From a bacterium (lineage in GTDB: Bacteria > Blakebacterota > Blakebacteria > Blakebacterales > Blakebacteraceae), in NCBI GenBank assembly GCA_025774615.1, contig JALGVQ010000057.1, positions 1 to 14,279 on the forward strand: DNA of 14,279 nt. The letters are read 5' to 3'. The notes under the pieces are model-generated. The model made no database searches, was not told where the DNA came from, and saw only the letters and a list, made by a program, of their open reading frames with translations. Positions 7,040 through 14,279 of this stretch are shown here, piece by piece. A program made the position numbers and the translations under genes. Position 1 is the first letter of the stretch. The number at the start of each line of letters is the position of its first letter.

Positions 7040-8389
7040 ATGCATCGATCGGAACGAGGACTCAGCGAATTGACAACCGACGGATTGTCAACCAGCAGGT
7101 TCCACAGAAGGGATTTCTTCAGGATGCTGGCCGGGAGCACCGCGCTCTCCGTGGTAGCGCTTGAGAATCTGAACGCGGCTATCTACGAGAACATCGAGAG
7201 CCTGAACAGCGGCCTCCGGCAGGATGAATCTCCCGACGGTGTCTACTGGGAGGAGATCCGCAAGCAGTTCATGTTCGAGGGTCGTCTGATCATGATGAAC
7301 AATGGCACCCTGGGGCCGATGCCGAAGCCGGTGTTCAACACGCTCATCCGGTACTTCAAGATCCAGGCATCCAATCCTTTCGAGGCATATGATTATTTTC
7401 CATCCCTCAGGGATGGCGTCAGGAACAGACTCGCGGATTTCGTGGGCGCCTCTCCTGATGAGATCGTCATCAACCGGAACACAACCGAGGGAATGAATTT
7501 CATCGCCAACGGGCTTGACCTGGGTGAAGGTGATGAGGTTCTGCAATCGACAATGGAACACCCGGCGGGGATCCACCCGTGGCGGCTGAAAGCAGCGCGG
7601 TATGGCATCACGGTCACTGAGGCACCGTTAGGGGTCCCGCCCCGTGATGTGGATGAGATCGTGAGGGCATTCAGCAGGGCGATAACGCCGCGCACGAAGG
7701 TGATCAGTGTCAGCCATACCGTATTCATCACCGGGCTGATCGCTCCGATCAGGGAATTGAGCGAACTGGCCCATGAGCATGGGATCCTCCTGCTGACCGA
7801 CAGCGCTCACGGTCTCGGTCACCTCGATCTGAACATGCACGACCTCGGTGCCGACTTCTTCACTACCAGTCCCTACAAGTGGCTCGGTGCGCCCACCGGC
7901 TGTGGAATGCTCTACGTGAAGTCGGACGTGCAGGACCAGGTCTGGCCCACGATCGCCTCTTCCGGATGGGACGAGCAGGGTACGGCTCGCAAGTTCGAGA
8001 CCCTGAGCCAGCGCGCCGACCCGATCATCTTCGCGCTCGGCGAAGCGATCGAATTCCAGATCCGGATCGGCAAGGCACGGATCGAGAGAAGGGTCAGATC
8101 ACTCGCCACCCATCTGAAGGATGGCCTGGTGTCGATCCCCGGGGTGCGGCTCCACACCAGCAGGGATCCCTATCTGAGCGCCGGCCTCACCGCCTTCTCG
8201 ATCGAAGGGGTGGATCCCCAGCGGATTGTCGACTACGTGCGGGAGAAGTACAACATTGTCATCCGCACGATCGGAAGCGATGAAGCGGGTACACGCGGTT
8301 GCCGGGTCTCGACCCACATCTGGGTGAACACCCGCCATGTGGACATGCTGCTGGAAGGGATCGACCACCTGGCCTCACACCGGGGATAG
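7040..8389 (+). CDS. Tat-exported class-V aminotransferase-fold PLP enzyme
   Basis: The product has 449 residues. The start is firm: AGGAGG lies 8 nt before the ATG. A twin-arginine signal is visible (HRRDFFRMLAGSTALSVVAL, residues 22-41), so the folded, PLP-loaded enzyme should be exported. The body is an aminotransferase class V fold (cysteine desulfurase / isopenicillin-N epimerase relatives). It has NGTLGPMPKPV near 88, NRNTTEGMN near 145, the cofactor Asp254 in LLTDSAHGLGHL, and the Schiff-base Lys280 in TTSPYKWLGAPTGCGML. No catalytic Cys loop of a cysteine desulfurase is obvious, so an epimerase, lyase or transaminase activity is more likely; the substrate is unknown. It is followed after 70 bp by another Tat-exported enzyme on the same strand, suggesting a two-gene transcript. 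Confidence 0.92.
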   Translation: MHRSERGLSELTTDGLSTSRFHRRDFFRMLAGSTALSVVALENLNAAIYENIESLNSGLRQDESPDGVYWEEIRKQFMFEGRLIMMNNGTLGPMPKPVFNTLIRYFKIQASNPFEAYDYFPSLRDGVRNRLADFVGASPDEIVINRNTTEGMNFIANGLDLGEGDEVLQSTMEHPAGIHPWRLKAARYGITVTEAPLGVPPRDVDEIVRAFSRAITPRTKVISVSHTVFITGLIAPIRELSELAHEHGILLLTDSAHGLGHLDLNMHDLGADFFTTSPYKWLGAPTGCGMLYVKSDVQDQVWPTIASSGWDEQGTARKFETLSQRADPIIFALGEAIEFQIRIGKARIERRVRSLATHLKDGLVSIPGVRLHTSRDPYLSAGLTAFSIEGVDPQRIVDYVREKYNIVIRTIGSDEAGTRGCRVSTHIWVNTRHVDMLLEGIDHLASHRG

Positions 8390-8459
8390 TCCTGCTCAAG
8401 AGGGATGATGACGAACAGTTCGGCGATAGCTGACCCGGACTCTAACCAGGTACTGGAAC

Positions 8460-9629
8460 ATGGCTGAAACCAGACGTGAGTTCCTCAGTAGCAGCATCCG
8501 GGTCGGGACCGCCATGTCGGTGATGGGGTACCCGGCCCTCGCATCAGGTCAATCATCACAACCTGGCGTTGCGGCAACAGCTGATCGATCAGCGAAACCA
8601 CTCAGTATCCTCATCCTGGGGGGCACCAGTTTTCTCGGTCCGCACCAGATCGCCTGTGCCATGAGTCGCGGGCATTCCATTTCGACCTTCACGAGGGGAC
8701 GGACCGAGCCTTCGATCCACCGGGGATTGTTCAGGGATGTCGAGCAGCTTGTCGGTGATAGAGAGAACGATCTTGAAGCTCTTCACGGGCGTACCTGGGA
8801 TGCAGTCATCGATAATTCAGGCAGGAAGGTGGAGTGGACACGCGACTCTGCCCGATTGCTTCAGGAACGTGTCGATCTCTACATGTACACATCTTCCACC
8901 GGTGTGTACTACCCCTACCTCGGCTCGGATATCGGGGAGAGTACCGAGCTGGTCCTCGAGGTGCCTGGGGGAATCGATCAGGAACAGTCCGGTGAATACA
9001 GCTACGGAGTCATGAAGGCCAATTCCGAGATCGAAGCAGGGAATGCGTTCGGCTCCGACCGGACGATAATCGTTCGTCCGACCTACCTGATGGGGCCCGG
9101 GGACGGAACGGACCGCTTCACTTACTGGCCGGTTCGTCTCGACCGGGGCGGTGAGATCCTGGTTCCCGGTAAGAGCGATGATCCTGTCCAGTATCTGGAT
9201 ATACGTGATCTGGCCGGTTGGATGATCCGACTCCTGGAGAACAGGACCGCGGGAACGTTCAATGCCGCCGGACCGGCCTCAGCGACGGGAATGCATGCGT
9301 TTGTCTATGGAGCGCATGCTGCCTTCAATTCAGCAGCTTCATTTATATCGATCCCGGACTACGATTTCCTCAGAGAACATCGCCTTTTCTACGCAGTCCC
9401 CTGGATCATGCCGACAGGCAACAATGCGGGATCGGCGCGGATAAACATACAGAAAGCCAGATCATCCGGGTTGACCTACACACCGCTTGCCGAGAGCATC
9501 AAGGACATCATCGAATGGTGGCACTCGGATTCCGTCTCGGGTGATCGTCGTGAAAACATGATATCCGGGCGACGATTACTCATGGCCCGGGAGGCCGCCA
9601 TCATCACCGCCTGGAAAGAGCGCGGGTAG
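8460..9629 (+). CDS. Tat-exported NAD(P)-dependent epimerase/dehydratase (extended SDR)
   Basis: This 389-residue protein begins with a Tat-like signal (ETRREFLSSSIRVGTAMSVM, residues 3-22, ending ALASGQ). The Rossmann domain starts near 48 with LSILILGGTSFLGPHQIA, matching the GGTxFLG dinucleotide-binding loop. A basic HSISTFTRGRTEP segment near 72-84 is consistent with NADP or NAD binding. The active-site pair is Tyr182 and Lys186 in YSYGVMK, with TSSTGVYY near 144-151 supplying the Ser/Thr. RPTYLMGPGDGTDRF and VQYLDIRDLAGW are typical of NAD-dependent epimerase family members. The substrate, probably a nucleotide sugar or another hydroxylated compound, is not readable. The ribosome binding site is weak. 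Its last 54 bp overlap the convergent membrane-protein gene. Confidence 0.9.
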   Translation: MAETRREFLSSSIRVGTAMSVMGYPALASGQSSQPGVAATADRSAKPLSILILGGTSFLGPHQIACAMSRGHSISTFTRGRTEPSIHRGLFRDVEQLVGDRENDLEALHGRTWDAVIDNSGRKVEWTRDSARLLQERVDLYMYTSSTGVYYPYLGSDIGESTELVLEVPGGIDQEQSGEYSYGVMKANSEIEAGNAFGSDRTIIVRPTYLMGPGDGTDRFTYWPVRLDRGGEILVPGKSDDPVQYLDIRDLAGWMIRLLENRTAGTFNAAGPASATGMHAFVYGAHAAFNSAASFISIPDYDFLREHRLFYAVPWIMPTGNNAGSARINIQKARSSGLTYTPLAESIKDIIEWWHSDSVSGDRRENMISGRRLLMAREAAIITAWKERG

Positions 9630-10496
9630 CTCCTGAAGGAGGAACGATATCCTGCGCATTGTATCTGCCAGGACGATTTTGTGACCATAGCGAACAGGTA
9701 CAAAGTAAAGACGACCCAGCCAGTTATTGTACCGTGCCACCGTTGTTGCGGTTATGGTGCATTGCCCGTCTGCCTGCTCCGCATATAGTGAGATACGGAG
9801 ATCGATGTAGCTGCGATCAAGCCCGATAATGATCTCGGTGCGGGACATCTCATGTACTTTCCACCCGCCAAGATCAGAGCCTGGTCTGATTTCTGCATCG
9901 GCTATGCCACCATGTTCCGGTATTTCGAACCACCATGGACGAAGTGACACGGAGAAGGCATCGACTATTGAACGTATACCCGGCTCTTCATCGGTGGAGA
10001 TGCGAACCTGAAAGGCGTCCGTGAAATGATGACCGGGCAGGCTGTGCAGGATGACTGACGAGGGTGGGGGAGTGACGGTCTCGATTTTTGCTCTCATGAC
10101 GATGCTGTACAGAATACCGAACGATAGTATGGTGCTGATACCCAGAGTCAGAATCATCGGACGCAATCGCTCTCTCTTTGAGCGACAGATTATTACCAGA
10201 GACAGAGCCAGAGTAAATGCTGAGAGCCCGGCCAGGGGGCCGATGGACATGACCGTATTGAAGGCCAGGGCGACAAGCACACCGCATATGACGGCGACAA
10301 TATGAAGTGCCATTGTATCGGAATCACGATGAGCGGCAATGATTGCACACGGGCCGAGAAGCCCGAGAACCGCCAGTATGACAGGAAAAGAGGTGATGAC
10401 GCCATCTCGTGCTGGTGAAAGGAGATAGACCACGGCTCCACAGATCGCAATGAGCGCCGTGAGAGTGGCCGTTATCCGGGAAGCGATAATGCTCAT
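9576..10496 (-). CDS. Five-helix membrane protein with DUF2867-like C-terminal domain
   Basis: The product has 306 residues. Five hydrophobic segments are visible at about residues 7-27, 34-55, 62-80, 83-104 and 113-134. A soluble domain at about 150-290 follows. It resembles DUF2867: HHFTDAFQVRIS near 156, then EIIIGLDRSYIDLRISLYAE, and TTVARYNNWLGRLYFVPV followed by RYGHKIVLADTMRR. DUF2867 is an uncharacterised domain, often stand-alone or attached to NAD(P)-binding proteins. Assignment is by pattern memory, so moderate. GAGGTGA sits 4 nt before the ATG. The gene is convergent with the epimerase gene and overlaps it by 54 bp. Its role is unknown. Confidence 0.8.
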   Translation of the reverse strand: MSIIASRITATLTALIAICGAVVYLLSPARDGVITSFPVILAVLGLLGPCAIIAAHRDSDTMALHIVAVICGVLVALAFNTVMSIGPLAGLSAFTLALSLVIICRSKRERLRPMILTLGISTILSFGILYSIVMRAKIETVTPPPSSVILHSLPGHHFTDAFQVRISTDEEPGIRSIVDAFSVSLRPWWFEIPEHGGIADAEIRPGSDLGGWKVHEMSRTEIIIGLDRSYIDLRISLYAEQADGQCTITATTVARYNNWLGRLYFVPVRYGHKIVLADTMRRISFLLQELPALFPGGDDGGLPGHE

Positions 10497-10549
10497 CTCT
10501 CACCTCTGATGTCAGCTCTGACCTGGTCTGATCGTGATCGGGTCATACC

Positions 10550-10559
10550 ATGCCGGCAT
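10550..10559. repeat. Short perfect palindrome between dcyD and the membrane-protein gene
   Basis: ATGCCGGCAT is a 10-bp perfect palindrome in the 128-bp gap upstream of the membrane-protein gene. An inverted repeat GTCAG-CT-CTGAC is also present at 10511-10522. Either could be an operator; neither has a T-run, so terminator function is unlikely. Confidence 0.35.
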
Positions 10560-10624
10560 AACTTCTTCGAGATATGTCCCCCCCGGTTGCTGCGTGGTCG
10601 TCGGGATGCCTATATGGTGATACC

Positions 10625-11695
10625 TCATCGGTCGAGGTGTTTAATGAGATCGTACCGGTAGGGGAAGAGCGCCGGTGTGCCTCCGCTGTGGAGGAAGAGC
10701 ACGGTGCTCCCTTCGGGGAAGAAGCCCCTGCCGATCAGATCGATCAGTCCTGACATGGCTTTCCCGGTATAGACCGGATCGAGCAGGATGCCTTCGGTCG
10801 TGGCGACCAGGTCGATGGCGTCTGCCACTTCCCGGGTCATGATGCCGTATCCCTCCTGGAGGTATTCGGGAAGTACGATCACATCATCTTCCTCCAGTCG
10901 CTGATCGACTCCCAGGAGGTCGAGGGTGGCCTCAGAGATCTCACGCACATACCGGGACATCGTCTCCTTTTCCTCCGATACACTGATGCCGATGATCTTC
11001 GTCTCCGGGGAGAGGATCATCGCTCCGACCAGGAGTCCGGCCTGTGTCGATCCTGAGCCGGTGGCAAGCACGATCGCGTCAGGAACACGGCCCATCGCGC
11101 TAGTCTGCAGGAAGATTTCGGAGAACGCTTCGACATAGCCGAGCGCTCCCAGAGGTTCGGTCATCGAACCTTCGACCCGCGAACCTCCGATCGACGCGAC
11201 GTACGGAACGCGCCCGGCGTTCTGTTCCTCCTCTACCAGAGCATCGATGACACCGGCTACTCCGGACAGCTCCATCATTTTCGTCTCAGCGGACGCCTCA
11301 ACGATCTCGACCCGGGCATTGAAGATCGTATCGAGCAGGAGATTCCCGTCCGGTTCAGTCGATCCACCCGGTTTCCTGAAGAGGACCACGATCGATCTCA
11401 GGCCGAGCCGGGCAGCCGCGGCAGCTGTCTGGCGGCACCAGTTCGACTGCACACCGGCCCAGGTGATGATCGTGTCGGCGTTCTTCGCAAGGGCGTCGGC
11501 CAGGATGAACTCGAGCTTCCGGGCCTTGTTGCCGCCGAACGCCAGACCGGTTCCATCGTCACGCTTGATGAGCAGGTCGATGCCGTCGAATCCTGCTGAA
11601 AGCCGCTTCATCTGTTCGATCGGAGTGGGAAGATGCGCCAGTGGGACCCGGGGAAAGGATCCGGTCTTCTCCTCGAGGTTATTCAGCTTCTCCAT
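10625..11695 (-). CDS. dcyD: D-cysteine desulfhydrase (ACC deaminase family, fold type II PLP)
   Basis: This is a 356-residue cytoplasmic PLP enzyme that would convert D-cysteine to pyruvate, H2S and ammonia. The PLP lysine is Lys57 in FGGNKARKLEF. The substrate-contact Ser84-Asn85 lie in WAGVQSNWCRQ, the phosphate loop is ATGSGSTQAGL near 211, and a conserved DPVYTGKAM segment contains Tyr309. The position equivalent to ACC deaminase Glu295 is Thr310, and that equivalent to Leu322 is Ser337 (LHSGGTPAL). Both replacements are typical of D-cysteine desulfhydrases rather than true ACC deaminases. The start ATG is preceded by AGGAGAG at 7-8 nt. It is divergent from the zinc importer genes, with 226 bp between. 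An ACC deaminase or D-serine-acting variant cannot be fully excluded. Confidence 0.88.
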   Translation of the reverse strand: MEKLNNLEEKTGSFPRVPLAHLPTPIEQMKRLSAGFDGIDLLIKRDDGTGLAFGGNKARKLEFILADALAKNADTIITWAGVQSNWCRQTAAAAARLGLRSIVVLFRKPGGSTEPDGNLLLDTIFNARVEIVEASAETKMMELSGVAGVIDALVEEEQNAGRVPYVASIGGSRVEGSMTEPLGALGYVEAFSEIFLQTSAMGRVPDAIVLATGSGSTQAGLLVGAMILSPETKIIGISVSEEKETMSRYVREISEATLDLLGVDQRLEEDDVIVLPEYLQEGYGIMTREVADAIDLVATTEGILLDPVYTGKAMSGLIDLIGRGFFPEGSTVLFLHSGGTPALFPYRYDLIKHLDR

Positions 11696-11921
11696 TACTC
11701 TCTCTCCTGGCCCTCATTTGCCTCTGGCCGGGTCTTTATCAGACCGGTCGGATAGCGGTTCACGGTATCGGGCAACATCGGACGGTATTGGAACCACCCG
11801 ATTGCCATTCTACCGGTGAAACGGGTCCATCGAAAGCCTGGCGTATTGCGGAACGGGGCGTAAAAGCGTAAGGTCATGACACTGAAAACCGTTTCCATGA
11901 GAAGGAATGATAGAGGGAACA

Positions 11922-12848
11922 ATGATTGTGAGACTGCTTGATGGATTGGGCATCCTGTTACCGGTGGGGATCGCATTCCTGCTGGTGACGGCCTGTGGTG
12001 GCGAGCGGGAAGTCACCGGAGGTGAGCTTCTGGTTGCCGTGAGCGTCCAGCCGCATGCCTGGCTCGTGGAACAGATCGGTGGAGAACGGGTAGATGTGAT
12101 CGCGCTTCTCTCACCTGGAGACAGCCCTTCGACCTACCAGCCGACCGATGCCCAGATCAGCAGGGTGATGAGGGCCCGGCTCTTCTTCCACACCGGCGTT
12201 CCCTTCGAACACGGACGCTGGTTCGACACCCTCGAGTCATCTGACGGTCTGGAAACCATTGATCTGAGAGCAGGTGTCGAACTGCGGCACATGGAACACG
12301 AGCACAGCCATGAGGGTGAGGAGCCCTCAGGTACCACGGCGGGCACCTCCGAGGAAGAATCTGGTACCGATCCCCATATCTGGGTATCTCCGGCACTTCT
12401 GAAGATCCAGGCTCATAGCGTCGCCGATGCGCTCTCCTCGGCGGATCCTGAGGGTAGCGAGGAGTATCACCGACGCCTCGAAAACCTCGAGTCTGAACTG
12501 GATGCGCTCGGAGAGTACATCCACTCACGTCTCGACAGTCATCAGGGGAAGGCGTTCTACGTCTTCCACCCCGCCTGGGGATATTTCGCGGAAGAGTTCG
12601 GACTGCACCAGAAGGCCATCGAGATCGAAGGGAAGGATCCGAGTGACCACGATCTGACGCTCATCCAGGAAGGGATGCGGGCTGACGGCGCCTCGGTGAT
12701 CTTCGTGCAGCCCCAGATCGGGAGCAGGGCGGTCGAGGCGGTCGCCGCCGCGATGGGGGCCGAAGTCCAGATCCTCGATCCACTCGTCAGAGATGTCATC
12801 AGCAACCTGCGGGTTGTGGCTGACGCGATAGCGGGGACGTTCAGGTGA
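11922..12848 (+). CDS. znuA: Zinc/manganese ABC transporter substrate-binding lipoprotein
   Basis: The product (308 residues) is the periplasmic receptor of a cluster A-I metal importer. It has a hydrophobic leader with lipobox LLVTAC (Cys25), so it should be membrane-tethered. Family motifs are VSVQPHAWLVEQIGG near 41, SPGDSPSTYQPTDAQIS near 64, HTGVPFEHGRW near 90, a His/acidic loop HMEHEHSHEGEE (123-134), DPHIWVSP (His152), FHPAWGYFAEEFGL (His216) and ILDPL (Asp286). The last three are standard metal ligands. The usual first His in the SPHxYxP segment is replaced by Ser-Thr; His45 or His90 may compensate. The ATG at 11922 is preferred over one at 11907 because AGAGGG lies 4 nt upstream. 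No clear Zur box was seen by eye in the upstream gap. The stop overlaps the znuC start. Confidence 0.93.
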   Translation: MIVRLLDGLGILLPVGIAFLLVTACGGEREVTGGELLVAVSVQPHAWLVEQIGGERVDVIALLSPGDSPSTYQPTDAQISRVMRARLFFHTGVPFEHGRWFDTLESSDGLETIDLRAGVELRHMEHEHSHEGEEPSGTTAGTSEEESGTDPHIWVSPALLKIQAHSVADALSSADPEGSEEYHRRLENLESELDALGEYIHSRLDSHQGKAFYVFHPAWGYFAEEFGLHQKAIEIEGKDPSDHDLTLIQEGMRADGASVIFVQPQIGSRAVEAVAAAMGAEVQILDPLVRDVISNLRVVADAIAGTFR

Positions 12849-13636
12849 GCGACGTTCAGCCTGCCGCGGAGATCGAACACATCACCTTCAGATATCCGGG
12901 AAGCGCTGATTCCCAGCCTGTACTCGATGATGTGACATTCCAGATCGCTGCTGATGATTACGTCGGACTGGTCGGTCCGAACGGGAGCGGGAAGACCACT
13001 CTTCTGAAGATCATGCTCGGACTGCTCAAGCCCGATTCGGGCCGTGTCCGGATAATGGGGATGTCTCCGGTGGAGGCCCGATCACGAGTCGGGTATGTGC
13101 CCCAGCACGCCGAGATCGATATCATGGTGCCGGCGACAGTGCTTGATGTGGTGCTGATGGGCCGACTCGGTCGTTCCGGCTGGGGGCCGAAGTTCACCGA
13201 TGAACATATCGAGAAGGGGATGCAGGCTCTCGAACGGACCGGAGTAGAGGGTCTGGCCCGCCGAACGGTGTCAGAACTCTCAGGTGGCCAGCGTCAGCGG
13301 GTGCTGATCGCCCGTGCCCTTGCATCGGAAGCGGCGATACTCCTGCTCGATGAACCGACCGCCGGGATCGACGCGCCCATGGAGCGGTCGTTCCACGAAC
13401 TCCTGGGAAATCTGAACGAGGAATTCCCCATCGTGCTGGTCAGTCACGATATCGGATTCGTCTCGGCGCACATGAAGACGATCGCATGTCTGAACCGCAA
13501 GCTTGTCTGCCACGGAGCCCCTGAGGTCACCAGGGACCTGATCAGCCGGGCATACGTGGAAGACGGAACGCTTAAAGAGGTGATACACGACGACGATTGT
13601 CCGACCTGCATGCAGGATGAGGAGGATCCGGAATGA
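12845..13636 (+). CDS. znuC: Zinc/manganese ABC transporter ATP-binding protein
   Basis: This 263-residue ATPase powers the importer from the cytoplasmic face. Walker A is GPNGSGKT (44-51), the Q-loop region is VGYVPQHAEIDIMVPATVLD, the signature is ELSGGQRQRVLIARAL (LSGGQ at 145-149), Walker B is ILLLDEPTAGID (165-176), and the switch His is 201 in LVSHDIGF. All catalytic motifs are intact. The start is a GTG whose GTGA overlaps the znuA stop. The C-terminal tail HDDDCPTCMQDEEDPE contains a CxxC pair next to His and Asp residues, a possible metal-binding tail. It ends in ATGA shared with the permease start. Confidence 0.95.
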   Translation: MSDVQPAAEIEHITFRYPGSADSQPVLDDVTFQIAADDYVGLVGPNGSGKTTLLKIMLGLLKPDSGRVRIMGMSPVEARSRVGYVPQHAEIDIMVPATVLDVVLMGRLGRSGWGPKFTDEHIEKGMQALERTGVEGLARRTVSELSGGQRQRVLIARALASEAAILLLDEPTAGIDAPMERSFHELLGNLNEEFPIVLVSHDIGFVSAHMKTIACLNRKLVCHGAPEVTRDLISRAYVEDGTLKEVIHDDDCPTCMQDEEDPE

Positions 13637-14279
13637 GCGGATTCTTCCAGGATATGGCGATGAACCCCCTCCTGCTGACCGGCCTTCTGGCGGGAATTCT
13701 GGCCAGTATCGCGTGCGGGGTGATTGGGCCGTATGTCGTCACCAGGCGGATAGTCTTCCTGGTCGGCGCGATAGCCCATACAGCGGTAGGCGGCATCGGC
13801 GCGGCCATCTATCTGAGGTATCACTTCCCGGCAATGTTCGGGGGGCTCGAACCGTTCCATGGCGCAGTCGTGGCCGCCGTCCTCGGAGCGATCGTGATAG
13901 GCGTCGTGCATGAACAGGCACGAGAACGGATGGACACCCTTATCGGGGCGATGTGGGCGATCGGCATGGCCACGGGGATACTGCTGGTGAAATTCACCCC
14001 CGGGTATCATGTGGAACTGATGAGTTACCTTTTCGGTAATATCGCAGTGGTGCAGTGGGCGGACGTGCTGCGGTTGCTGGTCATGGATATCGTCATCGTC
14101 GGGGTTGTCGTGTTGTACTACAAGCGGTTCCTGGCGATCTGTCTCGATGAGGAATACGCCAAACTCCAGGGTGTCCATACTCTGAGGACGAACCTTGTCC
14201 TGCTCACCGTGGTGGCGCTCACCGTGGTCAGTATGATGCAGGTTGTGGGACTCATCATGGTGATCGCGCTCCTGACCAT
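13633..14279 (+). CDS. znuB: Zinc/manganese ABC transporter permease, C-terminus cut by window end
   Basis: The frame opens at an ATG at 13633 with GGAGG 7 nt upstream and remains open for 215 codons to the window edge. The translation is a multi-helix ABC-3 family permease: NPLLLTGLLAGILASIACG, then GPYVVTRRIVFLVGAIAHTA, GGIGAAIYL, TLIGAMWAIGMATGIL and ALTVVSMMQVVGLIMVIALL. The family normally has about 260-290 residues, so about 50-70 are missing. It forms the membrane channel that works with ZnuA and ZnuC; the ATGA overlap with znuC shows a single operon. Confidence 0.93.
   Translation, partial: MSGFFQDMAMNPLLLTGLLAGILASIACGVIGPYVVTRRIVFLVGAIAHTAVGGIGAAIYLRYHFPAMFGGLEPFHGAVVAAVLGAIVIGVVHEQARERMDTLIGAMWAIGMATGILLVKFTPGYHVELMSYLFGNIAVVQWADVLRLLVMDIVIVGVVVLYYKRFLAICLDEEYAKLQGVHTLRTNLVLLTVVALTVVSMMQVVGLIMVIALLT

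Noticed and set aside
11847-11880. Possible znuA promoter (TTGCGG, 17 bp, TAAGGT) and an 8-bp palindrome GTCATGAC at 11873-11880 that might be a Zur operator.
   Set aside because: Both boxes match the consensus at only three of six positions, and the palindrome is too short and unlike known Zur boxes.
13444-14178. A 244-codon open frame on the minus strand opposite znuC/znuB.
   Set aside because: Its composition (rich in His, Asp, Gln, Pro) is that of an antisense shadow, and both plus-strand genes have complete family motifs.

Overview
The window reads as an ordinary chromosomal segment of a Gram-negative bacterium with moderately high GC (roughly 55-60% by eye). Two lipoproteins, a DUF5916-type outer-membrane barrel protein, an exported S9 peptidase and two Tat-exported enzymes suggest a didermic, probably heterotrophic, peptide-using lineage. 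This mix is common in Gemmatimonadota and related environmental phyla. That placement is an inference from gene content; no marker gene is present to prove it.

Layout. Positions 1-2060 (minus strand): a TPR lipoprotein cut by the window start, a membrane-anchored PAS protein with a histidine-kinase-like dimerisation segment but no ATPase domain, and a small beta-rich exported protein of unknown role. Positions 2201-6875 (minus strand): a tight three-gene operon encoding a pyridoxamine-phosphate-oxidase-like flavoprotein, a DUF5916 (CBM9-like plus beta-barrel) protein and an S9 prolyl-oligopeptidase-family peptidase. The stop codon of one gene overlaps or abuts the start region of the next. 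A 164-bp divergent promoter region separates this operon from the plus-strand genes at 7040-9629: a Tat-exported class-V aminotransferase-fold enzyme and a Tat-exported NAD-dependent epimerase/dehydratase. Positions 9576-11695 (minus strand): a five-helix membrane protein with a DUF2867-like C-terminal domain, whose end overlaps the epimerase gene, and a D-cysteine desulfhydrase. From 11922 to the window end (plus strand): znuA-znuC-znuB, a zinc (or manganese) ABC importer operon whose permease gene is cut by the window edge.

How the genes may fit together. The zinc importer is the clearest functional unit. The operon at 2201-6875 looks like an envelope unit with an exported peptidase and an outer-membrane protein. 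The Tat-exported PLP and NAD enzymes may act together outside the cytoplasm, but their substrates cannot be read from the sequence. D-cysteine desulfhydrase would release sulfide, pyruvate and ammonia from D-cysteine.

I found no CRISPR array, transposon, prophage, tRNA, rRNA or convincing intrinsic terminator. No stretch longer than about 230 bp lacks a gene. I do not see a clearly new biological system. The observations most worth a second look are the exported PLP/NAD enzyme pair, the membrane-DUF2867 fusion, the kinase-like protein without a catalytic domain, and the altered metal-site residue in ZnuA.
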